A DNA stretch of 64,000 nucleotides from Candidatus Microthrix parvicella Bio17-1. GTDB taxonomy: Bacteria; Actinomycetota; Acidimicrobiia; Acidimicrobiales; Microtrichaceae. The stretch spans positions 1,054,001-1,118,000 of the forward strand of contig NZ_AMPG01000001.1 of NCBI RefSeq assembly GCF_000299415.1. The letters run 5' to 3'. Each line of letters starts with the position of its first letter. Positions within the stretch are counted from its first letter, which is position 1. This document shows, one piece after another, positions 19,034 through 27,236 of this stretch. The notes under the pieces were generated by a model. It saw only the letters and a program-made list of their open reading frames with translations, was not told the DNA's origin and ran no database searches. The translations under genes and the position numbers were made by a program.

Positions 19034-20080
19034 TCAGCGGCCGGCAAGATCGACCTCGTTGCGTAGCGGTTGGCCCTCGACGAAACGGTTCAGGTTGTCG
19101 GCGGCCAGGTCCACCAGGTTGTCGGCATAGCGGTCGAGCGAGGTCGACGTGTGGGGTGACAGGTACAGGTTGGGTGCGTCCCACAAGGGGTCGTCGGCGG
19201 GCAGCGGCTCCACCCGGGTGACATCGAGGACAGCGGCACGCAGGTGGCCTGAACGCAGCGACTCCACCAGGTCCGGCTCGACGACGAGCGAGCCGCGGCT
19301 GACGTTGACGAAGACTGCGCCCTCGGCCATCGCCCCAAACCGTGAGGCGTCGAACATGTCGAAGGTGGACTCGTTGGCGGGCAGCGTGGCAACCACCGCG
19401 TCGCAGCGGGGTAGCAGTTCGTCGAGCGTCGATGCCGGGTGCAATTCGTCGACGTCGGGGTCGGTGTCGCCCGGCTGAGCGGAGGCCCGGGTGGCCAGCA
19501 CCATCATGTCAAACGCCTTGGCCCGGCGGGCGATCGCGCGCCCGAGGGAGCCCAGCCCGACGATGCCCAGGGTGCGTCCCGCCACCTCGGCCCCCAACTG
19601 CTGGGTCCACACGTGGGCATGCTGCTGGGCGTCGAGCGTGCGGAAGTGTTTCCACTCGGCCAGCAGCCGCCCCATGACGAACTCGGCAATGCTGGGCGCG
19701 GCCAGGCCGCTGCTCGTCGCAAGGCGCACGCCCATCACCCGAAGTGTTGCCAGGTCACACTTGTCGTAGCCCGCCGAGGCCAGCTGAAACAGCTCCAGCC
19801 GGGGAAACAGCTCGGCCGCATCGGCGGGAAGGTCGAGTCCGACCAGCACCTGCGTCCGTGCCCACGCCTCGCGCAACTCGCCGGTGATCTCGGGCGTCTC
19901 CATCCCTTCAGGGTCGACACCGCCGTTGCGGGCCTTGGACGAACGCACCTCCAGCGGCTCGACATACGGCGTCCAAATCAGCTCCACCCCGGGGTGGGCG
20001 GCCATGATGCGCCGCTCCATGGCCGGAATGCGCTCGGACACGGAAACGGCGACGACCAGGCCATCGGTGGATTCGTTCAT
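19034..20080 (-). CDS. D-2-hydroxyacid dehydrogenase family protein
   Basis: A 348-residue NAD(P)-dependent D-isomer-specific 2-hydroxyacid dehydrogenase. The Rossmann motif is GIVGLGSLGRAIARRAKAF; the catalytic Arg lies in NVSRGSLVVE, the Glu in DVTRVEPLPADDPLW, and the His in YLSPHTSTS, all in the usual order. Family substrates include glyoxylate, hydroxypyruvate and phosphoglycerate. The ATG at 20080 is the first plausible start; upstream in-frame sequence belongs to the aminotransferase gene. It lies 25 bases downstream of the class III aminotransferase, so the two may interconvert an amino acid, a keto acid and a hydroxy acid. Confidence 0.92.
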   Translation of the reverse strand: MNESTDGLVVAVSVSERIPAMERRIMAAHPGVELIWTPYVEPLEVRSSKARNGGVDPEGMETPEITGELREAWARTQVLVGLDLPADAAELFPRLELFQLASAGYDKCDLATLRVMGVRLATSSGLAAPSIAEFVMGRLLAEWKHFRTLDAQQHAHVWTQQLGAEVAGRTLGIVGLGSLGRAIARRAKAFDMMVLATRASAQPGDTDPDVDELHPASTLDELLPRCDAVVATLPANESTFDMFDASRFGAMAEGAVFVNVSRGSLVVEPDLVESLRSGHLRAAVLDVTRVEPLPADDPLWDAPNLYLSPHTSTSLDRYADNLVDLAADNLNRFVEGQPLRNEVDLAGR

Positions 20081-20105
20081 GGGTGCGACCCTACGGCGGG
20101 ACCGC

Positions 20106-21506
20106 TCAGGCGATATGGGCGTCGGCGACTTCCAGGGCCTTGTCGATCGCCGCCAAACCGTTGCGCACGTCGTCGTGGCTCGTATTGCACGGCGGTGTGA
20201 TGTGTATGCGGTTGAAATGGGCGAACACCCACACACCCAGCTCCTTGATGGCCGCCACCACGTCGTTCATCGGTTTGGCGGCGTCGCCGGCAGCGTTGTA
20301 CGGCACGTACATCTCCCGGGTGGCACGGTCACGCACCAACTCGATCGCCCAGAATGCACCGAGGCCCCGCACCTCCCCAACCGAGGGGTGGCGCTCGGCC
20401 ATCGCCTCCAGTTCGGGCCCGATCACGTCGTCGCCAAGGGTACGGGCGGCATGCAAGGTGCCCTCCTCCCGAAAAACGCCGATCGAAGCCACCGCTGATG
20501 CGCAGGCCAGCGGATGGCCGGAATAGGTGAGACCACCGGGATACACCCGCTCGTCGAACGTGGCTGCGATGGCATCGGACATGATCACACCGCCCAGCGG
20601 CACGTAGCCGGAGTTGACACCCTTGGCGAAGCAGATCAGGTCGGGGGTCACGTCCCATCGCTGGATGGCAAACCATTCACCGCAGCGGCCGAAACCTGCC
20701 ATGACCTCGTCGGAGATCATCATGATGCCGTGGCGGTCGCACAGCTCGCGCATACCGACGAGGTAACCGTCAGGCGGTACGAGGATGCCGTTGGTGCCCA
20801 CCACAGGCTCGATGATGATGGCCGCCACATTGTGGGCGCCCTCGAACATGACCAGTTCCTCGAGGTGGGCCAGCGCCCGCTCGCATTCCTGCTCCGGGCT
20901 CTCGGAATGAAACGACGATCGATACGGGTAGGGCCCGAAGAACCGCACCACTCCCGGCATTGAAGGTTCCGATGCCCAACGACGCGGGTCGCCCGTCATC
21001 GTGATCGCTCCGGCGGTGGCGCCGTGATAGCTGCGATGGGCGGACAGGATCTTGTGTCGCCCGGTGTGCAGCCGGGCCATCCGGATGGCGTTCTCGTTGG
21101 CGTCGGCACCGCCGTTGGTGAAGAACACCTTGTTCATACCGTCAGGTGCGACGTCGGCGATCAGCCGGGCGGCCTCGGAGCGGTCGGCGTTGGCATGGAA
21201 CGGACCGATCGTCGCCAAGCGTCCGGCCGCCTCCTGAATGGCCGCCACCAGCGTGGGGTGGCCGTGGCCCAGGTTGACGTTCATCAGTTGCGAGCTGAAG
21301 TCGAGGTACCGGTTGCCGTCGAAGTCCCAGATCCAGCTGCCTTCGCCACCGGCGATGGCCACCGGGTTGATCAGGGCCTGAGCCGACCACGAATGGAACA
21401 CGTGAGCGCGGTCATTTGCAGCGGTGTCGGTGCCGTTCCAATACAGCGGCGCGGCGGACGGGTCGTTACTCAGGGATCTCCTCCCACCACTGACACCACC
21501 ACTCAC
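20106..21506 (-). CDS. Class III pyridoxal-phosphate aminotransferase
   Basis: A 466-residue (from GTG 21506) omega-aminotransferase-type enzyme. Asp266 in MISDEVMAGFGR contacts the PLP ring nitrogen and Lys295 in FAKGVNSGYVPLGG is the Schiff-base lysine. FFTNGGADANENAIRMAR binds the cofactor phosphate region. The start is unclear. GTG 21506 overlaps the upstream small gene by 41 bases and lacks a good ribosome site. A CTG at 21473 is preceded by GGGAGGAGATCC at ideal spacing and gives MSNDPSAAPLYW, the natural family N-terminus. The amino donor is unknown; beta-alanine, GABA or diamine types are possible. Confidence 0.93.
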   Translation of the reverse strand: MSGGVSGGRRSLSNDPSAAPLYWNGTDTAANDRAHVFHSWSAQALINPVAIAGGEGSWIWDFDGNRYLDFSSQLMNVNLGHGHPTLVAAIQEAAGRLATIGPFHANADRSEAARLIADVAPDGMNKVFFTNGGADANENAIRMARLHTGRHKILSAHRSYHGATAGAITMTGDPRRWASEPSMPGVVRFFGPYPYRSSFHSESPEQECERALAHLEELVMFEGAHNVAAIIIEPVVGTNGILVPPDGYLVGMRELCDRHGIMMISDEVMAGFGRCGEWFAIQRWDVTPDLICFAKGVNSGYVPLGGVIMSDAIAATFDERVYPGGLTYSGHPLACASAVASIGVFREEGTLHAARTLGDDVIGPELEAMAERHPSVGEVRGLGAFWAIELVRDRATREMYVPYNAAGDAAKPMNDVVAAIKELGVWVFAHFNRIHITPPCNTSHDDVRNGLAAIDKALEVADAHIA

Positions 21507-21708
21507 CGCCGACGAGGATGCGCAGCTTCTGGTGCCAGCAATAGGAGATCTCGGCCGTGTTCTCCAGGTAATACAGGCAGTTGTCGCAGCGTTCGTCGCC
21601 CTGGGGTTTGGCCTTCAGGACGGCGTTGTCGGCCAGGTGGCGCAATTCGATCGACAACTTCTCGTCGATCTCCTTGGGCTCCGGATCGGGAATCACGTAG
21701 TCGCTCAC
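21466..21708 (-). CDS. Small HiPIP-like four-cysteine protein
   Basis: An 80-residue protein with a C-terminal four-cysteine pattern: Cys41, Cys44, Cys57 and Cys72 (C-x2-C-x12-C-x14-C), set in CDNCLYYLE, SYCWHQK and GGEWWCQWWE. Order and the aromatic WWCxWW end resemble high-potential iron-sulfur proteins (C-x2-C-x16-C-x13-C), which also end in a WC-x-x-W motif. Unlike periplasmic HiPIPs there is no Tat signal, so it would be cytoplasmic. A zinc ribbon is the alternative. GTG start at 21708; its end overlaps the aminotransferase start, suggesting coupled expression. Confidence 0.7.
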   Translation of the reverse strand: MSDYVIPDPEPKEIDEKLSIELRHLADNAVLKAKPQGDERCDNCLYYLENTAEISYCWHQKLRILVGGEWWCQWWEEIPE

Positions 21709-21799
21709 AGCTCGATAGTAGCCGGCGACACACGGCCGGCAAGCCGAAACGGCGAGGCCATCAATTTGGGCCCCAATCACCTGCGGCGCCGCGGCGCAC

Positions 21800-22375
21800 T
21801 CAGGCGATGGCCGAGTCCTCTTCGCGTAGGCGCGGAGTGGTCTTGTTCTCCGGCTTGACGCCACGCTTGTCGGCGTAGAAGTCCCTGAACCTGTCCATGT
21901 CAGCCGAGACGTCGCCCGACGGGATGACGGTCGGGCCAAACCCGCCGGTACGGGTGGGACCGTCGAGGTACGAGGGCACGATCGGCATCTCGGCATCCAA
22001 CGCAATGCGGTAGAAGCCCGACTTCCAATACTCGCCGCGCTCCCGAGTGCCTTCCACCGGTATGACGAGCGCAAGGGAGGACGTGCTGCGGGCCTCGGCC
22101 ACCAGGTCATCAACCAGGCTGCCAGGGTTGTTTCGATCCACCGACACGCCACCCAATCGACGGAACAGCGGACCGAGCAAGCCATCAAACATCTCGCGCT
22201 TGCCCAGCCAGCGGGGCGACAGGTCGCTGGCCCACGCCATGCACAGCATCAAGATGAAATCCCAGTTGGATGTGTGGGGGGCGGCGATCAACAACATCAC
22301 CGGTTCGGCTGGCGGACGGTTGACGACCTTGTAGCGACCGAGGGTCAAGGCGAGGCGGGCGACGGTCTTCTTCAC
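21800..22375 (-). CDS. PlsC-type 1-acyl-glycerol-3-phosphate acyltransferase family
   Basis: A 191-residue membrane-associated acyltransferase. The catalytic H-x4-D is AAPHTSNWDF (residues ~34-39), followed by the substrate-binding GVSVDRN segment and VIPVEGTRERGEYWKSGF, where EGTR is the phosphate-binding motif. MPIVPSYLD completes the fold. The GTG start is the last plausible one; the longer upstream frame has no family similarity and runs through the divergent genes. Related short proteins acylate glycerophosphate or other lipids. It is upstream of the HiPIP-like gene on the same strand, with a 91-base gap. Confidence 0.9.
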   Translation of the reverse strand: MKKTVARLALTLGRYKVVNRPPAEPVMLLIAAPHTSNWDFILMLCMAWASDLSPRWLGKREMFDGLLGPLFRRLGGVSVDRNNPGSLVDDLVAEARSTSSLALVIPVEGTRERGEYWKSGFYRIALDAEMPIVPSYLDGPTRTGGFGPTVIPSGDVSADMDRFRDFYADKRGVKPENKTTPRLREEDSAIA

Positions 22376-22450
22376 CTCACAACCGTACCGGCAATCGATG
22401 GCGGCACCCCGGCGCGGCGAGGGGCCCTCCGGGGTGGCAGGCTGTGCTCC

Positions 22451-22828
22451 ATGCCCGACGCCGTGTTTCCGTATCGCCTGGACCATCGCTGGAAGCCGAT
22501 GTTTGTGCTCCTGGGCGTCAGCAACTCGGACGGGGTCACCCTCACCGACGATGGACAGCTCAGAGCCACCTACGGACGGTTTTCGCTGGAGACCCCGTTG
22601 GCCAACGTCGACCACACCAGGGTGACCGGCCCGCACCGCTGGTACACGGCGGTTGGCATTCGGCTCAGCTTCGCCGACGATGGGCTGACCTTCGGCACCA
22701 ACCACACCTCCGGACTGTGCATCGCCTTCGCCGAGAAGGTGCCCAAGGTGATCGGGTTGAAGGATCACTCGTCGTTGTGGGTCAGCGTCGCCGATCCGGG
22801 AGCCCTGGCAACCGCCATCGGACGATAA
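22451..22828 (+). CDS. Conserved-looking hypothetical protein, 125 aa
   Basis: I do not recognise this family. The protein is compact and beta-rich, without membrane segments or cysteine motifs; notable stretches are FPYRLDHRWKPMFVLLG near the N-terminus and LCIAFAEKVPKVIGLKDHSSLWVSVADP at the C-terminus. The alternating pattern would suit a PH-like barrel, but this is only an impression. Codon use and GC match the neighbours. It is divergent from the acyltransferase gene (75-base gap) and 45 bases upstream of a thioesterase on the same strand, so it may share a transcript with it. Confidence 0.7.
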   Translation: MPDAVFPYRLDHRWKPMFVLLGVSNSDGVTLTDDGQLRATYGRFSLETPLANVDHTRVTGPHRWYTAVGIRLSFADDGLTFGTNHTSGLCIAFAEKVPKVIGLKDHSSLWVSVADPGALATAIGR

Positions 22829-22873
22829 CCCGGCAGCGTCCCAGGATCGCGTGGCGCCCGATACGGTGCGCCG

Positions 22874-23755
22874 ATGGACACCGACATCGAGTTCCTTGGG
22901 CTCACTGCGGGTGACGGCCCCGGCCACTTTCACTTCACCGTCGAGAACCACCTGGCGCGCCTCGACGGCCTCCTCTACGGCGGCACGGCCATCGCCGTGT
23001 CCATCGCCACCGCCGAAGCTCTGACGAACCGCTCGCCGTTGTGGATGACCACACAGTTCATCGCCACGGCACCGGCAAACGAGCGGATCTCGGTCCACAC
23101 CGAGGTGCTGGCCCCGGGTCGACGTACCAACCAGGTGCGCGTGACGGGCACCGATGCCGCAGGCGACATCATGTTCGCCTCGCTCGGCGCCACCGGCCAC
23201 CACAAGGAGTCTGGACTCGCCGGCACGTTCGATCAGGCACCCACCGTCAGCCCACCCGAGCGCTCCGAACCCTGGCCCAACCCGTTTGTTGCCGTTGTGA
23301 GAAATGCCGGCATCGAAGCGGACTTCTCGAACTTCCCGACCGACCTCGGCTTCAATGCCGCACTCGACTTCCGAGAGCCCACCGTCGAAGCTCACCCCGA
23401 TCCGGGTCCGGGCCGGATGTGTGTGTGGGCACGCCGCCGCGATCAGGTTGCGATCACCCCGGCGATTGCGTCGTACGTGGCCGACATGGTGCCGCTCTCA
23501 GTGGCCCACGCCTGCGGTGTCATGGCCGGTGGCATCAGCTTGGACAACACGATCCGCATCGGGGCCTTCGAGACAACCGAGTGGGTGCTCATCGACCTTC
23601 GACCACACCTGGCGGTGGGCGACTATGGCCACGGGACCGCGCACGTCTGGTCCGAGTCGGGAGCGCTGCTCGCCACGGCGAGCCAGACATCCTCGATGAT
23701 GCGCTTCAGCCCAACTGATTTCGCTGCCGCCAAGCCTTCACCGGGAGAAGGCTGA
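22874..23755 (+). CDS. Acyl-CoA thioesterase (TesB-like double hotdog)
   Basis: A 293-residue protein of the thioesterase double-hotdog superfamily. The first hotdog includes HLARLDGLLYGGTAIA and SPLWMTTQFIATAP; the second starts around LGFNAALDFREP and contains ISLDNTIRIG and WVLIDLRPHLAVGDYGHGTAHVWSESGALLATASQT, typical of the C-terminal TesB domain (D-N-T and the GxLxAxxxQ end). It hydrolyses acyl-CoA esters to free acid and CoA. ATG start at 22874. It sits in a run of lipid genes (acyltransferase, SDR, P450). Confidence 0.85.
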   Translation: MDTDIEFLGLTAGDGPGHFHFTVENHLARLDGLLYGGTAIAVSIATAEALTNRSPLWMTTQFIATAPANERISVHTEVLAPGRRTNQVRVTGTDAAGDIMFASLGATGHHKESGLAGTFDQAPTVSPPERSEPWPNPFVAVVRNAGIEADFSNFPTDLGFNAALDFREPTVEAHPDPGPGRMCVWARRRDQVAITPAIASYVADMVPLSVAHACGVMAGGISLDNTIRIGAFETTEWVLIDLRPHLAVGDYGHGTAHVWSESGALLATASQTSSMMRFSPTDFAAAKPSPGEG

Positions 23756-23813
23756 GCGAGGCTCCACCCGATCACACACGGCCAAGCGAACATGTCGGGG
23801 GTACCCTGCGCCG

Positions 23814-24581
23814 ATGGACCTGGGTATCAGCGGACGTCGGGCGGCGGTGGCGGCATCATCGGGCGGGTTGGGCCTCGCAACGGCACAGGCGCTGGCGGCC
23901 GACGGGGTGCGGGTGGCCATCTGCGGCCGCGACCAGACGCGACTCGACGCCGCGGCCGACTCGATCCGCAGCGGCGGCGGCGGCGGCGGCGGCGACGTCG
24001 TCGGCATCCGGGCAGACGTGGCCACGATGGACGGTGGCCGTGCGTTCGTCGAGCAGGCCGCCAAGGCGCTGGGGGGCATCGACATTCTGGTGGCCAACGC
24101 AGGGGGCCCACCCGCCGGCGGGTTCGCCGGTACCCAGACAGACGAGTACGCCAAGGCCTTCGAGTTGAACGCGCTCTCCACCGTTGGCATGTGCGAGGCG
24201 GCGGTGCCCGCCATGCGAGCAGCTCGATGGGGACGGGTGTTGGCCATCACCTCGGCAACCGTCCGTCAGCCCACCCCCAAGCTGATGTTGTCGACGATGG
24301 CGCGGGCCGGAGCCACCGGCTTCCTCAAGTCGTTGGCGTTGGAGGTGGCCGTCGACGGGGTGACCGTCAACTCGATCCAGCCGGGCTCGCACGACACCGA
24401 GCGGTTGCGCAGCCTCTACGGGGGAGACCTCAGCAGGGCCGCCGCAGACGTGCCGATGGGTCACGTGGGCGATGCCGACGACTTCGGTCGGGTGGCGGCG
24501 TTTCTGTGCTCGGAGTCGGCGCGTTTCATCACCGGTGCCGCCATACCGGTGGACGGCGGCCGTTGGGACGGCCTGCAATAA
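23814..24581 (+). CDS. Atypical SDR family protein lacking the YxxxK motif
   Basis: A 255-residue SDR. Cofactor motif ASSGGLGLATA and the VANAGGPP segment are normal, and the C-terminal IPVDGG end is FabG-like. The catalytic Tyr-x3-Lys is absent: the helix reads LMLSTMARAGATGFLKSLALE, where Ser/Arg replace it. A subgroup of FabG-like proteins shares this STxRAG form, so the change is probably functional divergence rather than decay. A run of seven glycines (residues ~54-60) comes from a GCG triplet repeat. Reaction unknown. Confidence 0.85.
   Translation: MDLGISGRRAAVAASSGGLGLATAQALAADGVRVAICGRDQTRLDAAADSIRSGGGGGGGDVVGIRADVATMDGGRAFVEQAAKALGGIDILVANAGGPPAGGFAGTQTDEYAKAFELNALSTVGMCEAAVPAMRAARWGRVLAITSATVRQPTPKLMLSTMARAGATGFLKSLALEVAVDGVTVNSIQPGSHDTERLRSLYGGDLSRAAADVPMGHVGDADDFGRVAAFLCSESARFITGAAIPVDGGRWDGLQ
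23971..23994 (+). repeat. GCG trinucleotide run inside the SDR gene
   Basis: Eight GCG units in a row encode a Ser-Gly7 loop after the second beta-strand region of the atypical SDR. The location is a surface loop in SDR folds, so length change in steps of one residue would be tolerated. Confidence 0.9.
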
Positions 24582-24613
24582 CCCTCGGCGTTCGAACCGC
24601 CGTTGGCCTGGCT

Positions 24614-25873
24614 CTACGAACCGACGGGTTCGGTGGGGGTGAAACGAACCGGCAGCGATTTGATGCCACCCACCAGCGGCATGCCCATCGTCTGCAACGG
24701 TACCGGGTCGCCGCAGACTTCGATATCGGGCAGGCGGGTCAACAGTTGTCGAAACGCCACCGATACCTCCCTGCGGGCCAGATGGGCACCCAAACAGAAA
24801 TGCGGTCCGGGGCCACCAAAACCCAGGTGGGGGTTGGGGTCACGTCGCACGTCAAACGTCTCGGGATGATCGAAAATTCGTGGGTCGCGATTGGCTGACG
24901 CGTACATCAGCACCACCTTGTCGCCCTCCACAAAGTCCTGGCCCGACAGGCTGAGGTCTCGCGTGGCGGTTCGCCGCATGTAGGTGACCGGCGAGGCCAC
25001 CCGCACCACCTCCTCCACCGCTGTGGGGCCGATGCCGTCCAGGTCGTTTTGCCACAGCCGGCGCTGGTCGGGGTTGAGCCCCAGCAGGTTCATACCGTGG
25101 CTGATTGCGGTGCGGGTGGTGTCGTTGCCGGCAACTGCCAGCAGGATGAAGAACGGTGCGATCTCCGACGGGTCCAGCATGTCCTCGCCAACGTCGTTGT
25201 GCACCAGCTTGGAGGTGAGATCGTCGGTGGGGTTGGCACGGCGTTCCTCGGCCAGTTCGCCCATCAGCGCAGTGAGCGCCATGCCCGCTGTGAACAGCGC
25301 CTCCAGCGGGTCGCCGTCGCCCATGTACTCGGGGTCGCCACCGCCCAGAATCACGTTGGTGGCGGTGAGCACCGTCTCGAACTCGCTACGCGGGATACCC
25401 ATCATGTCGCAGATGATCAGCAATGGGAACGGCTGGGAGAAGACCTGCACCAGGTCGGCCTCGCCGTCCTGGCAGAAGCCGTCGATCACCTCGGCACAGA
25501 TCGTCTCCACCGAGTCCAGCACCCCCTGCAACTGCCTGGGTGTAAACGAGCGGGCCACGATGCCGCGCTGGCGGGCATGGCGGGGATCATCCATGTTGAT
25601 GAACGAACCGAAGAAGTTCAGTGCCTCCTCCGGCATGTCGGGCACGGACACTGCGCCCTTGCCGGAACAGAAGTCCTTGGGCCGCTTGGAGATCTCGACG
25701 ACCTCGTCGTAGCGGGTGGCAGCGTAGAACGACTCGGTCTCCGCGGTGAGCGGGTTGATGTAGGACGTGTGGGCGAATGGCCCCCGCTCCCGGATCTCGG
25801 CCATTTCAGCCATGCGTTCGGCCAGCTGACGATTCCAAAACTCTGGCTGCGCCAGTCGCATCGATGCGGTCAT
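24614..25873 (-). CDS. Cytochrome P450
   Basis: A 419-residue bacterial class I P450. The I-helix oxygen-activation motif AGNDTTR is at residues 248-254, the K-helix EEVVR (E288-R291), and the heme loop FGGPGPHFCLGAHLAR with the ligand Cys360. The AGNDTTR sequence, long N-terminus and overall length resemble the CYP125/CYP124/CYP142 group that hydroxylates sterol side chains or methyl-branched lipids; this is a suggestion, not a computed assignment. The ATG at 25873 has GGGGAG 5 bases upstream. Redox partners are not adjacent; a ferredoxin is encoded at 39.6 kb. It is divergent from the encapsulin operon. Confidence 0.95.
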   Translation of the reverse strand: MTASMRLAQPEFWNRQLAERMAEMAEIRERGPFAHTSYINPLTAETESFYAATRYDEVVEISKRPKDFCSGKGAVSVPDMPEEALNFFGSFINMDDPRHARQRGIVARSFTPRQLQGVLDSVETICAEVIDGFCQDGEADLVQVFSQPFPLLIICDMMGIPRSEFETVLTATNVILGGGDPEYMGDGDPLEALFTAGMALTALMGELAEERRANPTDDLTSKLVHNDVGEDMLDPSEIAPFFILLAVAGNDTTRTAISHGMNLLGLNPDQRRLWQNDLDGIGPTAVEEVVRVASPVTYMRRTATRDLSLSGQDFVEGDKVVLMYASANRDPRIFDHPETFDVRRDPNPHLGFGGPGPHFCLGAHLARREVSVAFRQLLTRLPDIEVCGDPVPLQTMGMPLVGGIKSLPVRFTPTEPVGS

Positions 25874-25957
25874 CCGTGCTCCCCTTGTCAACGGAAGGGA
25901 CACGTTACCGAGGGACTGACCGCCAAGCGCTCACGATGTCGGTTTACGCCGATGCCG

Positions 25958-25986
25958 TTGCGGGTATGAGCACGAGGCTTGATACT
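25958..25986 (+). promoter_or_regulatory. Possible promoter of the encapsulin operon
   Basis: TTGCGG (25958-25963), a 17-base spacer and GATACT (25981-25986) form a sigma-70-like promoter ahead of the encapsulated ferritin gene at 26005. An overlapping alternative is TTTACG (25943-25948), 16 bases, TATGAG (25965-25970). Neither is close enough to consensus to be sure. Confidence 0.3.
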
Positions 25987-26004
25987 CGGACGAGAGGACG
26001 ACGC

Positions 26005-26409
26005 ATGGCCGGATCCAGTGCAGAGCTCCACGAAGACCCCGCCCGACTGTCGGAGGGCACCATCGACCGACATCGGGTAATCGTGTCGTTGATGGAGGAG
26101 CTCGAGGCGGTCGATTGGTACGACCAACGGGTGGAGGCCACCACCGACGAGTCGCTGGCCGAACTGCTCGCCCACAACCGGGACGAGGAGAAGGAACACG
26201 CAGCGATGAACCTGGAGTGGCTCCGACGCCACGACCCGGGTTTGGACGAGCAGCTGTGCACCTACCTCTTCACCGACCGCCCCCTGCTGACGGTCGAAGA
26301 AGCATCCGAAGACGGCACCGATGAAGATCCTGCCGAAGGCCACCGCCTCCCCACCAACGGGCCCAGCGGCCTCGGTATCGGCGGGATGAAAGGACTGGAA
26401 TCACCATGA
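26005..26409 (+). CDS. Encapsulated ferritin-like protein (EncFtn), encapsulin cargo
   Basis: A 134-residue cargo ferritin. It aligns by eye with the Rhodospirillum rubrum EncFtn core, and the iron-binding residues fall at the same numbers: Glu32 and Glu34 in LMEELEAVDWYDQR, Glu62 and His65 in HNRDEEKEHAAM. EncFtn forms a decameric ring of dimers with ferroxidase centres between subunits and oxidises Fe(II) inside an encapsulin shell. After a flexible acidic/Pro linker (residues ~98-120) the tail LGIGGMKGLESP is a typical encapsulin-targeting peptide. The stop overlaps the shell gene start (ATGA). Confidence 0.95.
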   Translation: MAGSSAELHEDPARLSEGTIDRHRVIVSLMEELEAVDWYDQRVEATTDESLAELLAHNRDEEKEHAAMNLEWLRRHDPGLDEQLCTYLFTDRPLLTVEEASEDGTDEDPAEGHRLPTNGPSGLGIGGMKGLESP

Positions 26410-27197
26410 ACCGGCTACATCGAGAACTTGCCCCGATCTCCGACTCAGCCTGGGCGGCACTGGATGCCGAGGCGGCGGACAACCTGCGCGTGTTTCTGGC
26501 CGCCCGACGGTTGATGGACTTCCATGGCCCAACCGGAGCCACCTGTCTGCCAACCGGCCGGGTGGAGCAGGTGATCAACGGCGACGTCAGCGTGGCCCGG
26601 CTGGTCACGGTGGAAATGTTCGAGTTCAACACCCGCTTCACGATGAACCGCACCGAACTCGAGGCGCTTGAACGAGGTGCCGTCGACGTTGACTTCGATC
26701 CGCTGCGGGAGGCCGCGCGAGGTATCGCAAATGCTGAGGACAACCTGGTGTTTCACGGGGTCGAGGGCACAGCAACGAGGGGGATCCGCACGGCCGCGCC
26801 ACACGAGGTTGTGCCCATCCCCCCCGATTACACCGAGTATCCCGTTGCAGTGGCGGAGGCGGTATCAATCCTGCGAGAGGCCGGGGTGGGCGGCCCCTAC
26901 GGGCTGGCACTCGGACCTCGTTGCTACCGAGGGGTGATGGAATCGACCGACCAGGGCGGCCTCGTGGTGGACCATCTGCGGACAATCACCGGCGGGCCGC
27001 TGGTGTGGGCGCCCACCATCGATGGCGCGCTCCTGCTCTCGATGCAGGGCGGCGACCACCATCTTGAGGCATCGTTCGACGTGGCCTTGGGCTACCGCAA
27101 CCACGACGCCGACGCGGTGGAGCTTTTTCTCACCGAGACCGTCGGCTTTCGGTTGGATGGCGATGATGCCGCCGTTGCCCTGGCACATGGTGACTGA
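26406..27197 (+). CDS. Encapsulin shell protein (family 1, linocin M18-like)
   Basis: A 263-residue HK97-fold nanocompartment shell protein. Family hallmarks are the N-terminus MNRLHRELAPISDSAWAALD, the E-loop region TRFTMNRTELEALERGA, and the segment ANAEDNLVFHG. Size matches T=1, 60-subunit shells. It forms the protein cage into which the EncFtn cargo is loaded through its C-terminal peptide. The start overlaps the cargo stop, so cargo and shell are co-translated in the usual cargo-first order. There are no phage genes nearby; this is a cellular compartment for iron storage and detoxification. Confidence 0.96.
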   Translation: MNRLHRELAPISDSAWAALDAEAADNLRVFLAARRLMDFHGPTGATCLPTGRVEQVINGDVSVARLVTVEMFEFNTRFTMNRTELEALERGAVDVDFDPLREAARGIANAEDNLVFHGVEGTATRGIRTAAPHEVVPIPPDYTEYPVAVAEAVSILREAGVGGPYGLALGPRCYRGVMESTDQGGLVVDHLRTITGGPLVWAPTIDGALLLSMQGGDHHLEASFDVALGYRNHDADAVELFLTETVGFRLDGDDAAVALAHGD

Positions 27198-27236
27198 CCA
27201 GCGGGCCACCATGGCGACGACAGCAGGCGGGCACCT

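Noticed and set aside
18697-19047. TTG start at 19047 for the small membrane protein
   Set aside because: It overlaps the dehydrogenase end and lacks a ribosome site; GTG 19011 has AGGGAG at 8 bases.
26406-27197. Encapsulin as a prophage capsid gene
   Set aside because: It is preceded by its cargo ferritin, and no terminase, portal or tail genes are near.
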